A stretch of DNA of 49,707 bases, taken from assembly GCF_000519005.1 (NCBI RefSeq), contig NZ_JAER01000032.1:1-49707 (forward strand), in the 5' to 3' direction. The notes below the pieces were generated by a model. That model did not search any database and had not been told where the DNA came from. It worked only from the letters and a program-made list of their open reading frames with translations. Within the stretch, counting starts at the first letter, position 1. Every line of letters starts with the position of its first letter. This document shows positions 41,682 to 49,699 of this stretch, piece after piece. Source of the DNA: Nocardioides sp. J54. Its GTDB lineage: Bacteria; Actinomycetota; Actinomycetes; Propionibacteriales; Nocardioidaceae. Position numbers and translations under genes: made by a program.

Positions 41682-41750
41682 GCGGGATAGTCCCTGACGA
41701 AAAGCACCGTCGTACGGCGTGTCGCGGTGCTTTTCGTCAGGGACTACCGC
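41682..41750. repeat. Long hairpin element 2, related to element 1
   Basis: 69 bp. Arms TAGTCCCTGACGAAAAGCACC and its complement form a stem of more than 20 bp around a loop with GTCGTACGGCGTGTC. Outer TAGTCCC, inner AGCACC and the loop match element 1, while the middle of the stem differs on both sides so that pairing is kept. It lies 11 bp past the sigma-factor gene stop (minus strand). Confidence 0.85.
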
Positions 41751-41761
41751 CCTGGCCCGGG

Positions 41762-43621
41762 TCAGAAGGGGCGGGTGGCGACGACGCCGTCGCTGCTGGC
41801 GAGGGTGAAGGTGCCGGAGGGCTGGTAGAGCTGGTCGAGGCCGTCGAAGGCGGCGGCGTGGACGCGCAGCTGGGTCGGGGTGCCGGACTCGCCGTAGGAG
41901 CAGACCAGCGCGCCCTGGCCGCCGGGGCCGAGGACGAGGCCGGGGTTGGCCCGCGGGCTGACCGCGGTCCCGCTCGAGGTGCGGCAGAACCACCCGTCGC
42001 CCGCGAAGGCCTCGACGTGGCTGAGCCGGACGGGCTGGTCGAAGGCGAAGGTCGCGGTGACGTCGTCGGCCGCGTCCGCGTCGTCCGCACCCACGCCGAC
42101 GACGAGGTCCCAGTGGTTGAAGTTCGCCAGCGCGTGCGACGAGACGCCGAACGACGCGAGGGTGACGCAGGAGCGGTGGTCGCCCAGGTCTCCGCTGAAG
42201 GTACGACGACTCCCGGCTCGCAGCGCGTAGCCGTCGCGTGCCGTGGCCCGCACCTCCCACCGACCCGAGCGTCCGTCGCCGGCCGTGCGCTCGTAGCGGA
42301 CCCCGCGGGTCGTCGGGAGGGTGAGGCTGCCCCACGTGCCACACGCGGTGATCGCGGTCGCGGTCGGTGCCTGCGCGACCACCACGACCGGCGGGTCGGG
42401 GCGCGGCGAGGGACTGGGCGACGGGCTGGGCGACGGGCTCGGCGTCGGTGAGGGCGCCGGCGACGGGGTGGGCGACGGCGCGGGACCCGGCCCCGGGTCG
42501 AGCGCCGGCGTCACCGGGGACGGGGAGACCACGACCGGGTCGGGCTCGGGCGCGGGGTCGGTGACCGGGTCGCTGGCCGGGGCCGGGTCGGCCGCGGCCG
42601 TCGTACCCGCCACCGACGGCGCGGCGTTGCTGGCCCCGGCCCGGGACGGGGCCGGGTCGGTGTCGCTGGCAGTGACCGCCCAGGTGACGCCGGCGATGCC
42701 CGCGGCCACCGCTGCGGCGGCGGCCACCACGGTGGTGCTCGTCGCGCTCGACGACGAGCTGCCGGCGCTATTGCCGCCCGACCCGCCGGCGCCGGCGAGC
42801 CCGGCGGCGCCGAGCAGCCAGGCCAGGCCCTTGCCCGAGGCGGGCAGGGCGCCGGCGAGGACCGCCGGGAAGATCCAGGCGGCGAGCTTGCGGTTGACCC
42901 GCTCGACCTGGAGGTAGGCCGCGAGGCACTCCTCGCAGCTCCCGACGTGCGCGGCGACCTTCTCCTCGGCGCGGGCGCTGAGGTCGCTGCGGACGTACTG
43001 GCTGAGCCGGGCCCGGGTCCAGGCGCAGTCCGACGCCGCGGCCTGGCCGACGACGTGCTGGCCGACGACGTGCTGGTCGAGGTAGGCGCGGCGCAGGCCC
43101 TCCCGGGCCCGGTGCGCCAGCGACGACACCGCCCCGGCGCGCATGCCGAGCAGGTCGGCGACCTCGCCGGGCTTGCGACCCTCCACCTCGACGTACCAGA
43201 GCACCTTCTGCCACGACTCGGGCAACGTGGCGAAGGCGTGCGCGGCGGTGTCGTCCGCCAGGTCCTCGACGAGCTCATCGGCCGAGGGCTGGGCGTCGTC
43301 GAGCAGCCACGGCTGGTCGGAGACGGGCGCCTCGCGCGGGGTGCGCAGCGAGTCGCGGAAGCCGTTGCGGATCGTGACGTGGAGGTAGGCGCGGAAATTG
43401 TCACGCGGACCGCGACCGGCCCGCAGCTGGGCGAGCACCCGCGCGAAGGACTCCGCGACGAGCTCCTCGGCCTGCTCCGCACCGACGAGGATGGTGGCGA
43501 GCTTGCGGGCGTCGTCGACGTGCTCGCGGTAGAGCTGGTCGAAGTCGAGACCGCCGGGCAGCGGCGCGCCGGCGACGGGCACGGTGTCCCGGCCCTGCTC
43601 GGCGGCCCCGTCGGCGCTCAT
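41762..43621 (-). CDS. ECF sigma factor fused to zinc anti-sigma module, membrane segment and outer domain
   Basis: 619 aa. Sigma region 2 spans about 26-93 (FDQLYREHVDDARKLATIL, AYLHVTIRNGFRDSLR) and region 4 about 125-180 (LPESWQKVLWYVEVEGRKPGEVADLLGM). Next is a zinc anti-sigma motif: Cys199, then His225-x3-Cys229-x2-Cys232. A hydrophobic stretch (about 297-317, VVAAAAAVAAGIAGVTWAV) is the probable membrane helix, followed by a Pro/Ser/Thr-rich linker of about 90 residues and an outer domain of about 190 residues with four cysteines. So sigma factor, anti-sigma sensor and outer domain are one chain; some ECF groups are known to carry such extensions. ATG 43621 has GGAGGAGGG upstream. A GAAC-N16-CGTT promoter precedes it. 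Confidence 0.9.
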   Translation of the reverse strand: MSADGAAEQGRDTVPVAGAPLPGGLDFDQLYREHVDDARKLATILVGAEQAEELVAESFARVLAQLRAGRGPRDNFRAYLHVTIRNGFRDSLRTPREAPVSDQPWLLDDAQPSADELVEDLADDTAAHAFATLPESWQKVLWYVEVEGRKPGEVADLLGMRAGAVSSLAHRAREGLRRAYLDQHVVGQHVVGQAAASDCAWTRARLSQYVRSDLSARAEEKVAAHVGSCEECLAAYLQVERVNRKLAAWIFPAVLAGALPASGKGLAWLLGAAGLAGAGGSGGNSAGSSSSSATSTTVVAAAAAVAAGIAGVTWAVTASDTDPAPSRAGASNAAPSVAGTTAAADPAPASDPVTDPAPEPDPVVVSPSPVTPALDPGPGPAPSPTPSPAPSPTPSPSPSPSPSPSPRPDPPVVVVAQAPTATAITACGTWGSLTLPTTRGVRYERTAGDGRSGRWEVRATARDGYALRAGSRRTFSGDLGDHRSCVTLASFGVSSHALANFNHWDLVVGVGADDADAADDVTATFAFDQPVRLSHVEAFAGDGWFCRTSSGTAVSPRANPGLVLGPGGQGALVCSYGESGTPTQLRVHAAAFDGLDQLYQPSGTFTLASSDGVVATRPF

Positions 43622-43688
43622 GTTCCCTCCTCCTGCCCCGCCCCCACAGGCGCGGGACGACCCCACGATCGTAGGCCGCTACGGGTCC

Positions 43689-43712
43689 AACGGTGGCTCC
43701 GGAAAAAAGTTC
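43689..43712 (-). promoter_or_regulatory. ECF-type promoter of the sigma-fusion gene
   Basis: Minus strand: GAAC (43712-43709), 16 bases, CGTT (43692-43689), matching the (G)GAAC...CGTT pattern of ECF sigma promoters. The leader to ATG 43621 is about 60 bases. It suggests self-activation. Confidence 0.5.
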
Positions 43713-43813
43713 GGGCAAATCGCGAAAACCGCGTGATGTTCCGTGCCGGGTCCCGTCTGGGTGGGTGCAAGGGCTGCTCCGGCGGCCGCACCACCCGAGG
43801 ACGAGGACGTCAC

Positions 43814-44797
43814 ATGAGCTCCGTCGCCACCCGCACCCGCCCGGCACCGACGCCTGCGCCGGAGCTGCGCTCCCTCTTCGCCTCCCACCCGGTGCCGGTC
43901 CAGGCCGGTACGACGCTGCGGCGCATCCTCTTCGCGACGCTCGACCGCGCCGACCGGGTCCCCGCCGAGCACGCCGCGCTGTGGGATCGCTTCGTCCGGA
44001 TCCTGGAGCAGAACCAGGCCGACCCGCGCTCGACCGCGCGCTGCGCCGTGCTCGCCAACCTCGTGTCGATCATCGTCTTCGACGAGCCCGCGGACTACGC
44101 GGCGACCGCCGAGCTCGAGGCGCAGGTCGGCCAGTCCCGCCTCGCCCGGCTGCAGCAGCGCGCCGCGATCGCGCTCGAGGACGACCCCGCGCTGCCGTGG
44201 ACCACGATCGCCGTGCGTCGCCTGCTGCGCTGGGACCTCGAGAACCAGCTGGGCAACCACCCGGCCACGGAGGTCGACGTCGACGTCGCCACCACCTGCG
44301 CGGTGATCGCCCAGAACCTCGTCTTCGAGGACCTCGACCCGGAGGGCGTCGCCGCCACCCCGATCGTCACCGTCGCCCAGCTGCACCGCCTGCTCGACCA
44401 CGGCTCGATCACCGACTGGCGCGCCCAGCTGAGCGCGGTCGCGGCCAGCCCCTGGGGCCCGTACGCCGACCAGCTGCTCGCGCTGGCGCAGTCCTCCGAC
44501 CGTCCCTCGGCCCTCGCGGCCGTCGCCGGGTCGGTCGAGCAGTGCCAGGAGTGGTGCCGCGAGCGCGAGCGCGACCAGGTCGCCCGCGAGATCCGGCACC
44601 TCGTCGCCGTCAGCGGCGCCTCGCAGCGCGAGTTCGCCTCGCGCATCGGCACCTCGCCCTCGCGCCTGTCCACCTACGTGCGCGGATCGGTCACCCCGTC
44701 CGCCGCCATGTTGCTGCGCATCCAGCGGGCCTCCCGCATGCTGCAGCGCCAGTCCGGCCACCCGGTGCTCGCACCGCGTCGCCAGGACGCCACCTGA
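43814..44797 (+). CDS. Helix-turn-helix (XRE-like) protein
   Basis: 327 aa. The C-terminal 60 residues hold a lambda-repressor-type helix-turn-helix: LVAVSGASQREFASRIGTSPSRLSTYVRGSVTPSAAMLLRIQRAS. The preceding 250 residues are helical and unrecognised (LRRILFATLDRADRVPAEHAALWDRFVRILEQNQ, LRWDLENQLGNHPATEVDVDVATTCAVIAQNLV). ATG 43814 has GAGG seven bases upstream. It diverges from the sigma-factor fusion gene, with 192 bp between the starts, so it may regulate or be regulated with it. It converges on the SDR gene across a hairpin. Confidence 0.75.
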   Translation: MSSVATRTRPAPTPAPELRSLFASHPVPVQAGTTLRRILFATLDRADRVPAEHAALWDRFVRILEQNQADPRSTARCAVLANLVSIIVFDEPADYAATAELEAQVGQSRLARLQQRAAIALEDDPALPWTTIAVRRLLRWDLENQLGNHPATEVDVDVATTCAVIAQNLVFEDLDPEGVAATPIVTVAQLHRLLDHGSITDWRAQLSAVAASPWGPYADQLLALAQSSDRPSALAAVAGSVEQCQEWCRERERDQVAREIRHLVAVSGASQREFASRIGTSPSRLSTYVRGSVTPSAAMLLRIQRASRMLQRQSGHPVLAPRRQDAT

Positions 44798-44824
44798 CCG
44801 CCACGACGGGAGCGTGACGGCTGG

Positions 44825-44859
44825 CCGGGACCGCAGGGCTGGGGGGCTCGCGGTCCCGG
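44825..44859. terminator. Hairpin terminator between convergent genes
   Basis: Perfect 10-bp arms CCGGGACCGC (44825-44834) and GCGGTCCCGG (44850-44859) with a 15-base loop, between the stops at 44797 (plus) and 44883 (minus). Confidence 0.65.
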
Positions 44860-44882
44860 TCAGATCGGGACTCGAGGAAGGG

Positions 44883-45893
44883 TCAGGGGTGCAGTGGGGG
44901 CATCCCTGACCCGGCCTCCATCGCCGCGCCCTCGAGCAGCTCGCTGACCGCGGCCGCCGCGCTGTGCCGGGGGACCCAGCCGAGCTCGTCGCGGGCGCGC
45001 TCGGTGCGCAGCAGCGGCACCGACAGCAGCGCGGACAGCAGGGACCCGGGCACCGGCACCAGCCGGGTCCACCACCCGGCCTCGACGACGCCGTGGACCA
45101 GGCCAGCGGGCACCTCGACGGTGCGGGCACCCACGACCTCGCCCAGCTCGCGGCGGCGCAGCACGTCGTCGGCCGCGAGGTTGAAGGCGCCGGTTACCGG
45201 GCGCTCGACCGCGGCGACGACCGCCTGGGCGACGTCGCCGGCGTGCACGGCCTGCATCCGCAACCCGGCCGGCACCGGCAGCACCGGCAGGAAGCGGCGG
45301 TCCAGCATCTTCGGCCGCAGCAGGGCGCCGCCGAAGATGCGCCGCTGCTCGCTGGCCGCCGAGCGCTGGAAGACGAAGGCCGGGCGCAGGCGAACCACCC
45401 GCGTGCCGGACGTCCCTGACGTCGAGGCCTCGAAGGCGTCGAGGATCCGCTCGTTGTAGGCCTTCTCGCGGCAGTACGCCGCGACGGACGCCCCGTCGGT
45501 CGTCCAGCCCTCGTCCACCGGCTCGTCGTGGTCGACCGGGGAGTACGCCGCGACCGACGAGGCGGTCACGAACGCGGGCACGCCCTGGCGTCGTACCGCC
45601 TCGAGGAGGCGACGGGTGCCCACGACGTTGGTCTCCCAGGTCTCGTCGGGCCGGTGCGTCGGCTGGAACTTCCAGGCGAGGTGGACCACCGCGTCCGCGC
45701 CTGCGACGACCGCGTCGAGGTCGTCCGCGCTGACGTCGGCCGGGTGCCAGGTGACGGCCGTCGCCTCCGTGCCCTGCGGCACCCGCGGACCGCGCCGGGC
45801 CACGCCGACGACCTCGTGCTGCCCGTCGGCGCCGAGCGCACGGAGGCAGGCGGACCCGAGGTTGCCGGTCGCGCCGGTGACGACGACCTTCAC
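44883..45893 (-). CDS. NAD(P)-dependent epimerase/dehydratase (extended SDR)
   Basis: 336 aa. MKVVVTGATGNLGSACLRAL is the TGxxGxxG nucleotide-binding start of extended short-chain dehydrogenases; ASSVAAYSPVD and YCREK supply the catalytic Ser and Tyr-x3-Lys. The substrate half (about 190-310) resembles nucleoside-sugar epimerase-like proteins of unknown substrate. GTG 45893 overlaps the stop of the helical-protein gene (GTGA), so it is translated together with it. Confidence 0.9.
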   Translation of the reverse strand: MKVVVTGATGNLGSACLRALGADGQHEVVGVARRGPRVPQGTEATAVTWHPADVSADDLDAVVAGADAVVHLAWKFQPTHRPDETWETNVVGTRRLLEAVRRQGVPAFVTASSVAAYSPVDHDEPVDEGWTTDGASVAAYCREKAYNERILDAFEASTSGTSGTRVVRLRPAFVFQRSAASEQRRIFGGALLRPKMLDRRFLPVLPVPAGLRMQAVHAGDVAQAVVAAVERPVTGAFNLAADDVLRRRELGEVVGARTVEVPAGLVHGVVEAGWWTRLVPVPGSLLSALLSVPLLRTERARDELGWVPRHSAAAAVSELLEGAAMEAGSGMPPLHP

Positions 45894-46387
45894 GAGACGG
45901 GCTTGCTGGAGACGATGCGCTCGCGCGAGACGGTGACGTGCAGCCGCTCGAGGGCCCGGACGTGCTCGTCGGCGCGCTCGAGCAGCCGGTCCAGCGCGTA
46001 GGGGTCGAGGCGGGGGTCGGAGTCGGCGGCCGCGCGCAGCACCTCGAAGCCGGCCTTCTTGCCGGTCACGGCCAGGCGCAGGGTCTCCAGCTCGATCACG
46101 TCGGTGAGCGGGCTGCGGCGGAAGAGGGTGCCGTTCGGCTTGAGCCGGCCCAGCACCTCACCGACCCGCGCGACCACGGTGCCGGGCAGGCTCGGGCGCA
46201 GGCCGACGCTGCGCATGATGCCGCGCAGCGCCTCGCGGTCGGCGAAGACCTCGTCGGACAGGGTGCGGATCTCGGCAGCCGCAGCGGGGTCACCGTGCGA
46301 CCGTCCGACGCGCCGGAAGCCGGCCACGCCGGCGGTGGAGCCGACCCAGTGGTGCTGCAGGTAGCCCTTCAACACAGCGTCGTTCAC
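45890..46387 (-). CDS. All-helical protein of unknown function (165 aa)
   Basis: 165 aa, helical throughout, with LSDEVFADREALRGIMRSVGL, VIELETLRLAVTGKKAGFEVLRAAADSDPRLD and LDRLLERADEHVRALERLHV. The pattern of paired amphipathic helices with E and H residues resembles ferritin-like bundles, but no clear ExxH di-iron pair is seen. The start is taken as GTG 46387, eight bases after GAGGAG; GTG 46396 would overlap that ribosome binding site. Coupled to the SDR gene by GTGA. Confidence 0.65.
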   Translation of the reverse strand: MNDAVLKGYLQHHWVGSTAGVAGFRRVGRSHGDPAAAAEIRTLSDEVFADREALRGIMRSVGLRPSLPGTVVARVGEVLGRLKPNGTLFRRSPLTDVIELETLRLAVTGKKAGFEVLRAAADSDPRLDPYALDRLLERADEHVRALERLHVTVSRERIVSSKPVS

Positions 46388-46475
46388 GGGGATCACTCCT
46401 CAGGGGGTGTGGTGGGCCCCCGAGGTACCCCTCGCCGTCGATCACACACGACGGCCGTGGGGTGGTGTCGGTCGC

Positions 46476-46730
46476 TCAGCCGACGGTGCGGCCCTCCCGG
46501 CAGGCCTGGCAGGTCCACCACTGGACCAGCAGCTCGCCGTCGCGCCCGTACGTCGCGGGACCGATCTCGTGGGGCGTGCACTCCTCGCAGACCAGGCACT
46601 CCAGCTGCTTGACCTCACGGGCCTCGGACGACATGCGGGCACCGCCGTTCCGGTTCCGGGCGGCCAGCGCCGCCAGCTCGAGCGGGGTGGGCGGCCGCTC
46701 CTGCGGTCGCGAGGAGAAGTCGGTCGTCAT
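46476..46730 (-). CDS. Small zinc-ribbon-like protein (84 aa)
   Basis: 84 aa from ATG 46730. Two CxxC knuckles, CLVCEEC and CQAC, about 25-30 residues apart, suggest a zinc ribbon in the C-terminal half; the N-terminal half is polar and probably flexible. A longer start at 46787 is possible but has no better signal. It lies 88 bp upstream of the helical-protein gene on the same strand. A nucleic-acid or protein-binding role is typical for such small ribbons; nothing more can be said. Confidence 0.65.
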   Translation of the reverse strand: MTTDFSSRPQERPPTPLELAALAARNRNGGARMSSEAREVKQLECLVCEECTPHEIGPATYGRDGELLVQWWTCQACREGRTVG

Positions 46731-46898
46731 GGCTGCACGCTCTCTGTCGGTGGTGCAGCGGAGGACGGCCGGGTCGGCCGGGATCAAGCAGCACTCCGTC
46801 CAGCGTAGGAACGCATCGCCCCGCGCGGTATCCGGGCAGCGCCGACTTGCAGTCCCGTTTGCGAAGCCTCGCTGAACCGCCCGGCCCTTCTGGCGGGA

Positions 46899-47834
46899 TC
46901 AGGAGCGCAGCGTGGTGCCCGGCGTCTCGTCGAACAGCTGCCGGTAGGCCCGCCCGAAGTGTCCCTGGTGGGAGAAGCCCCACCGGGCCGCGATCTCGGC
47001 GACGGTGGTGCCGCCCGCCTCCGCGGCGCGGAGGTCACGGCGGGCCCGGGCGAGGCGGACCTCGCGCAGGTAGGCCGTCGGCGTGGTGTCGAGGTGGCGT
47101 CGGAAGGCGAGCTGCAGCGCGCGGATGCTGACGTGCGCCGCGGTGGCGACCTCCGCCGGCGAGAGGTCGAGGTGGGCGTTCTCGTCGATGAACGCCATCG
47201 CCCGCCGCAGCGCAGCCGGGTGGGCGTCCCGGCTGTCCGATGCGCCCCCGGGGTCGGCGGTCGTGGCGAAGGCACCGAGCAGCTGGGCGGCGACGTAACG
47301 GCTCGCCGTGCCGAGGACGAGGGGGTTGGCTGCCGCGGCGGGGTCGCTCAACACGGCCCGGTCGAGGTGGTCGATCGCGTCCCGCAGCCGCTGCGCGGCC
47401 GCGGCGTCGACGGGTCGGTGGTCGAGGAGCTGGATGGACTCGGCCCGGCCCGTCGGGGCCGCGACCTCGCTCAGCAGGGCGAGGTCGACCATCGTCACCG
47501 AGTAGTGCGACCGGTTGATCGTGCCGCCGTAGGACCGGTCCGGCGGGGCCAGGGAGAACATCTCGCCCGGTCCGAAGGACTCGTGCACCGACCCGTCAGG
47601 CCCGTGGTCCTCGACCTTGCCGGTGCGCACGTCGCAGAGCCCGATCCGGCCGAGCGGCTCGACGTCGTACGACATGACGAAGTCGAGCTCGACGCGGTCG
47701 ACGGTCACGCCGTCGGACGCGCCGCGTGCGATCCTCGCGCGGGTCGGCCCGGTGCTCCCGATCCGCATCGGGGCGTAGTGCTCGTTCAGGAATTCCTCGG
47801 TCTCGCCGAGCTCGGTGCTCTCGAACAGCAGCAC
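46899..47834 (-). CDS. AraC-family transcriptional regulator
   Basis: 311 aa from GTG 47834, which has GGAGG nine bases upstream. The C-terminal AraC domain is complete with both helix-turn-helices (FIDENAHLDLSPAEVATAAHVSIRALQLAFRRHLDTTPTAYLREVRLARARRDL, then TTVAEIAARWGFSHQGHFGRAYRQLFDETPGTTL). The N-terminal 200 residues (EEFLNEHYAPMRIG, VELDFVMSYDVEPLGRIGLC) are the AraC-binding-2 type sensor domain found in AraC-like activators of aromatic or aldehyde metabolism genes. The possible upstream extension to 47984 is rejected because it lacks homology and overlaps the transglycosylase gene. Target unknown. Confidence 0.9.
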   Translation of the reverse strand: MLLFESTELGETEEFLNEHYAPMRIGSTGPTRARIARGASDGVTVDRVELDFVMSYDVEPLGRIGLCDVRTGKVEDHGPDGSVHESFGPGEMFSLAPPDRSYGGTINRSHYSVTMVDLALLSEVAAPTGRAESIQLLDHRPVDAAAAQRLRDAIDHLDRAVLSDPAAAANPLVLGTASRYVAAQLLGAFATTADPGGASDSRDAHPAALRRAMAFIDENAHLDLSPAEVATAAHVSIRALQLAFRRHLDTTPTAYLREVRLARARRDLRAAEAGGTTVAEIAARWGFSHQGHFGRAYRQLFDETPGTTLRS

Positions 47835-47956
47835 GCGCAACCACCTCCCCCGCGCCGTCGTCTGGAGGACGCTTCCCAGCCACGCTAACCCGGGAAGTCG
47901 CTGCTGGCCACAGTCCCGCGCTGCCTGCCACGCCGCAATGCGGGCCGGGTTGCTCC

Positions 47957-49153
47957 TCAGCGACCCCCCAGCTTCGCCAGGCACGCGGCGAGGCCGTCGG
48001 GCTGGAGGAGCTTGTCGAGGTTCCTCACTGTGCAGTCGAGGGTCTCGGCGAGGGGTGCGAGCACGTCCTTCGCCGCGGGCTTCGGCGCAGGCTTCGGTGT
48101 GGGTTTCGGTGCGGGCTTCGCGCGGTCCCCATCTCCACCGGACGGCTTCCCGGTCCTCGGCGTGGACGACGCGGGCGCACCTCCAGACCCGTCGCTCCCC
48201 TTCGCGGAACCGGGCCCGCCCCGCGCCGGCTGCGCGGCGGCACGTATCCCCCGATCCGTGCCGCCGCGGCCGTCGCGGCTGGTCGTGCTCCCCGCCGCGG
48301 GAACCGTCCCGGTGGGGCGCACGGCGATGCCGGCCGCCAGCGGGACGGAACTTCCGGCGGCGTACGAGCGGGCCAGGGCCAGGACCTGGTCCGCGTACGC
48401 CGACGACTGGTTGTAGCGCAGCACGGCGCGTCGGGCGCTCCCCGGCTGACGGAGGTCGGCGTCGCCGGAGCAGAGGTAGACGGCGGCCGCCAGCGCTGCG
48501 TCATCGACGTCCTGCGGGTTGCGCTGCCCGTCGTTGTCGGCGTCCACGCCGACGATGCCCCAGGTGGTGGGGATGAACTGCATCGGACCGACGGCGCGGT
48601 CCCAGGCCCGGTCGCCGTCGTACCGGCCACCGTCGGTGTCAGAGATCTGCGCCGTGCCGCGGCGGCCATCGAGCCGGATGCCGATGATCGGCGGGGTCGC
48701 GACGCCGTCGTCGTCGAGGGCACTGCCCCCGGCGGTGCCGTGCCCCGACTCGACGGAGCCGATCGCCGCGAGCAGCGGCCACTCGAGGCCGCAGTCCTCG
48801 TCGGCGCCGCGCATGATCGCGGCCGCCCGCTGGTAGGCCGCCATCGCCGGGGCCGGGACCGAAGTGCCGCTCCGCGCCGCGACGACCGCCACTCGTCCGC
48901 CGCCGGAGGCAGTCCGCGGCCCGGGCGTGGCGCTGCCCCGGGGGCTCGCCGGTGCCTCGACGCTGTCCGCCGGCACCTCGACGGCCGGCTCAGCGGCCTC
49001 GGCCGGGCCGGCGGAGCCCGCCGTGACGGTCGGTGCGGGGAGGGCCCCGGCGCCGGCCACGCTGAGCGTCCACGCCGCCGAGACCAGGGTGAGGGGCCCC
49101 AGCGCCGCGAGACGCGCCATGCGTCGCGTTCGGGTCTGCTGGTTCGCTGCCAT
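47957..49153 (-). CDS. Secreted lytic murein transglycosylase (MltB/SLT-like)
   Basis: 398 aa. N-terminal membrane anchor or signal sequence (MARLAALGPLTLVSAAWTLSVAGAGALPAP), an Ala/Pro-rich linker, then a transglycosylase domain (about 105-270). The catalytic Glu is in GSVESGHG; RGTAQISDTDGGRYDGD, RAVGPMQFIPTTWG and RAVLRYNQSSAYADQVLAL are the other conserved blocks. A Lys/Pro repeat (KPAPKPTPKPAPKPAAK) leads to a small C-terminal segment with two cysteines. It cleaves peptidoglycan glycan strands, leaving 1,6-anhydro ends. It is divergent from the WXG100-like gene; wall-cutting enzymes of this type can accompany secretion systems. Confidence 0.92.
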   Translation of the reverse strand: MAANQQTRTRRMARLAALGPLTLVSAAWTLSVAGAGALPAPTVTAGSAGPAEAAEPAVEVPADSVEAPASPRGSATPGPRTASGGGRVAVVAARSGTSVPAPAMAAYQRAAAIMRGADEDCGLEWPLLAAIGSVESGHGTAGGSALDDDGVATPPIIGIRLDGRRGTAQISDTDGGRYDGDRAWDRAVGPMQFIPTTWGIVGVDADNDGQRNPQDVDDAALAAAVYLCSGDADLRQPGSARRAVLRYNQSSAYADQVLALARSYAAGSSVPLAAGIAVRPTGTVPAAGSTTSRDGRGGTDRGIRAAAQPARGGPGSAKGSDGSGGAPASSTPRTGKPSGGDGDRAKPAPKPTPKPAPKPAAKDVLAPLAETLDCTVRNLDKLLQPDGLAACLAKLGGR

Positions 49154-49349
49154 GGCGAGGAGTCAACCCCGCGTGACCGGCGCCACACATCTGCCGTAGT
49201 GAGGAGATCCCTCCCCCGTTGGGGTGGTGCGGGCGCCCGCGTGCCTACGCATCGCGAGGCCGGGGTTTGAAAGCGGACGCGGGACGGAAGACGACTCCTG
49301 TCCACCCGACGGCCGACGCCTCGGGAACCTCACCACGAAGGAGCACGTC

Positions 49350-49637
49350 ATGGCCGACCAGGAACTCACTTACGACGACATCGACGCCGCCGCCGACAAG
49401 CTGGACACCGGCAAGGAGGACATCAACAGCCTCCTGTCCGAGCTGCGCAGCCTCGTCCAGGAGCTGACCGAGAGCAGCTTCAGCACCAACGCCGCCTCCG
49501 TCTCGTTCCTCGACTCCTACGAGGAGGTCAGCGACGGCCTGGAGTCCGCCCTCGAGGCGATCCCGGCGATGGCGACCTCGCTGCGCCAGATGAAGACCGC
49601 GTTCGAGGACCTCGACAGCAGCCTCGCGTCGTCCTGA
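49350..49637 (+). CDS. WXG100/ESX-like small helical protein lacking the WXG motif
   Basis: 95 aa from ATG 49350 with GAAGGAG upstream. Two long helices (about 10-38 and 50-90) separated by a short turn, length and acidic character match WXG100 proteins secreted by type VII systems. The turn reads SSFSTNAAS, so Phe-Ser-Thr stands where Trp-x-Gly is expected. No C-terminal YxxxD/E secretion signal is evident (the end is FEDLDSSLASS). It is a single gene bounded by a strong terminator at 49666-49699; no other type VII gene is in the window. Function as a secreted or partner protein is inferred. Confidence 0.65.
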   Translation: MADQELTYDDIDAAADKLDTGKEDINSLLSELRSLVQELTESSFSTNAASVSFLDSYEEVSDGLESALEAIPAMATSLRQMKTAFEDLDSSLASS

Positions 49638-49665
49638 CGACACCGCGCACAGCCCGCGAGCAGCA

Positions 49666-49699
49666 GAGGCCGGCGGCCCCGTGGGGGACCGCCGGCCTC
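49666..49699 (+). terminator. Strong hairpin terminator
   Basis: Arms GAGGCCGGCGG and CCGCCGGCCTC pair perfectly, extended inward by CCCC/GGGG around a GTG loop. It begins 29 bp after the WXG100-like stop. Confidence 0.75.
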
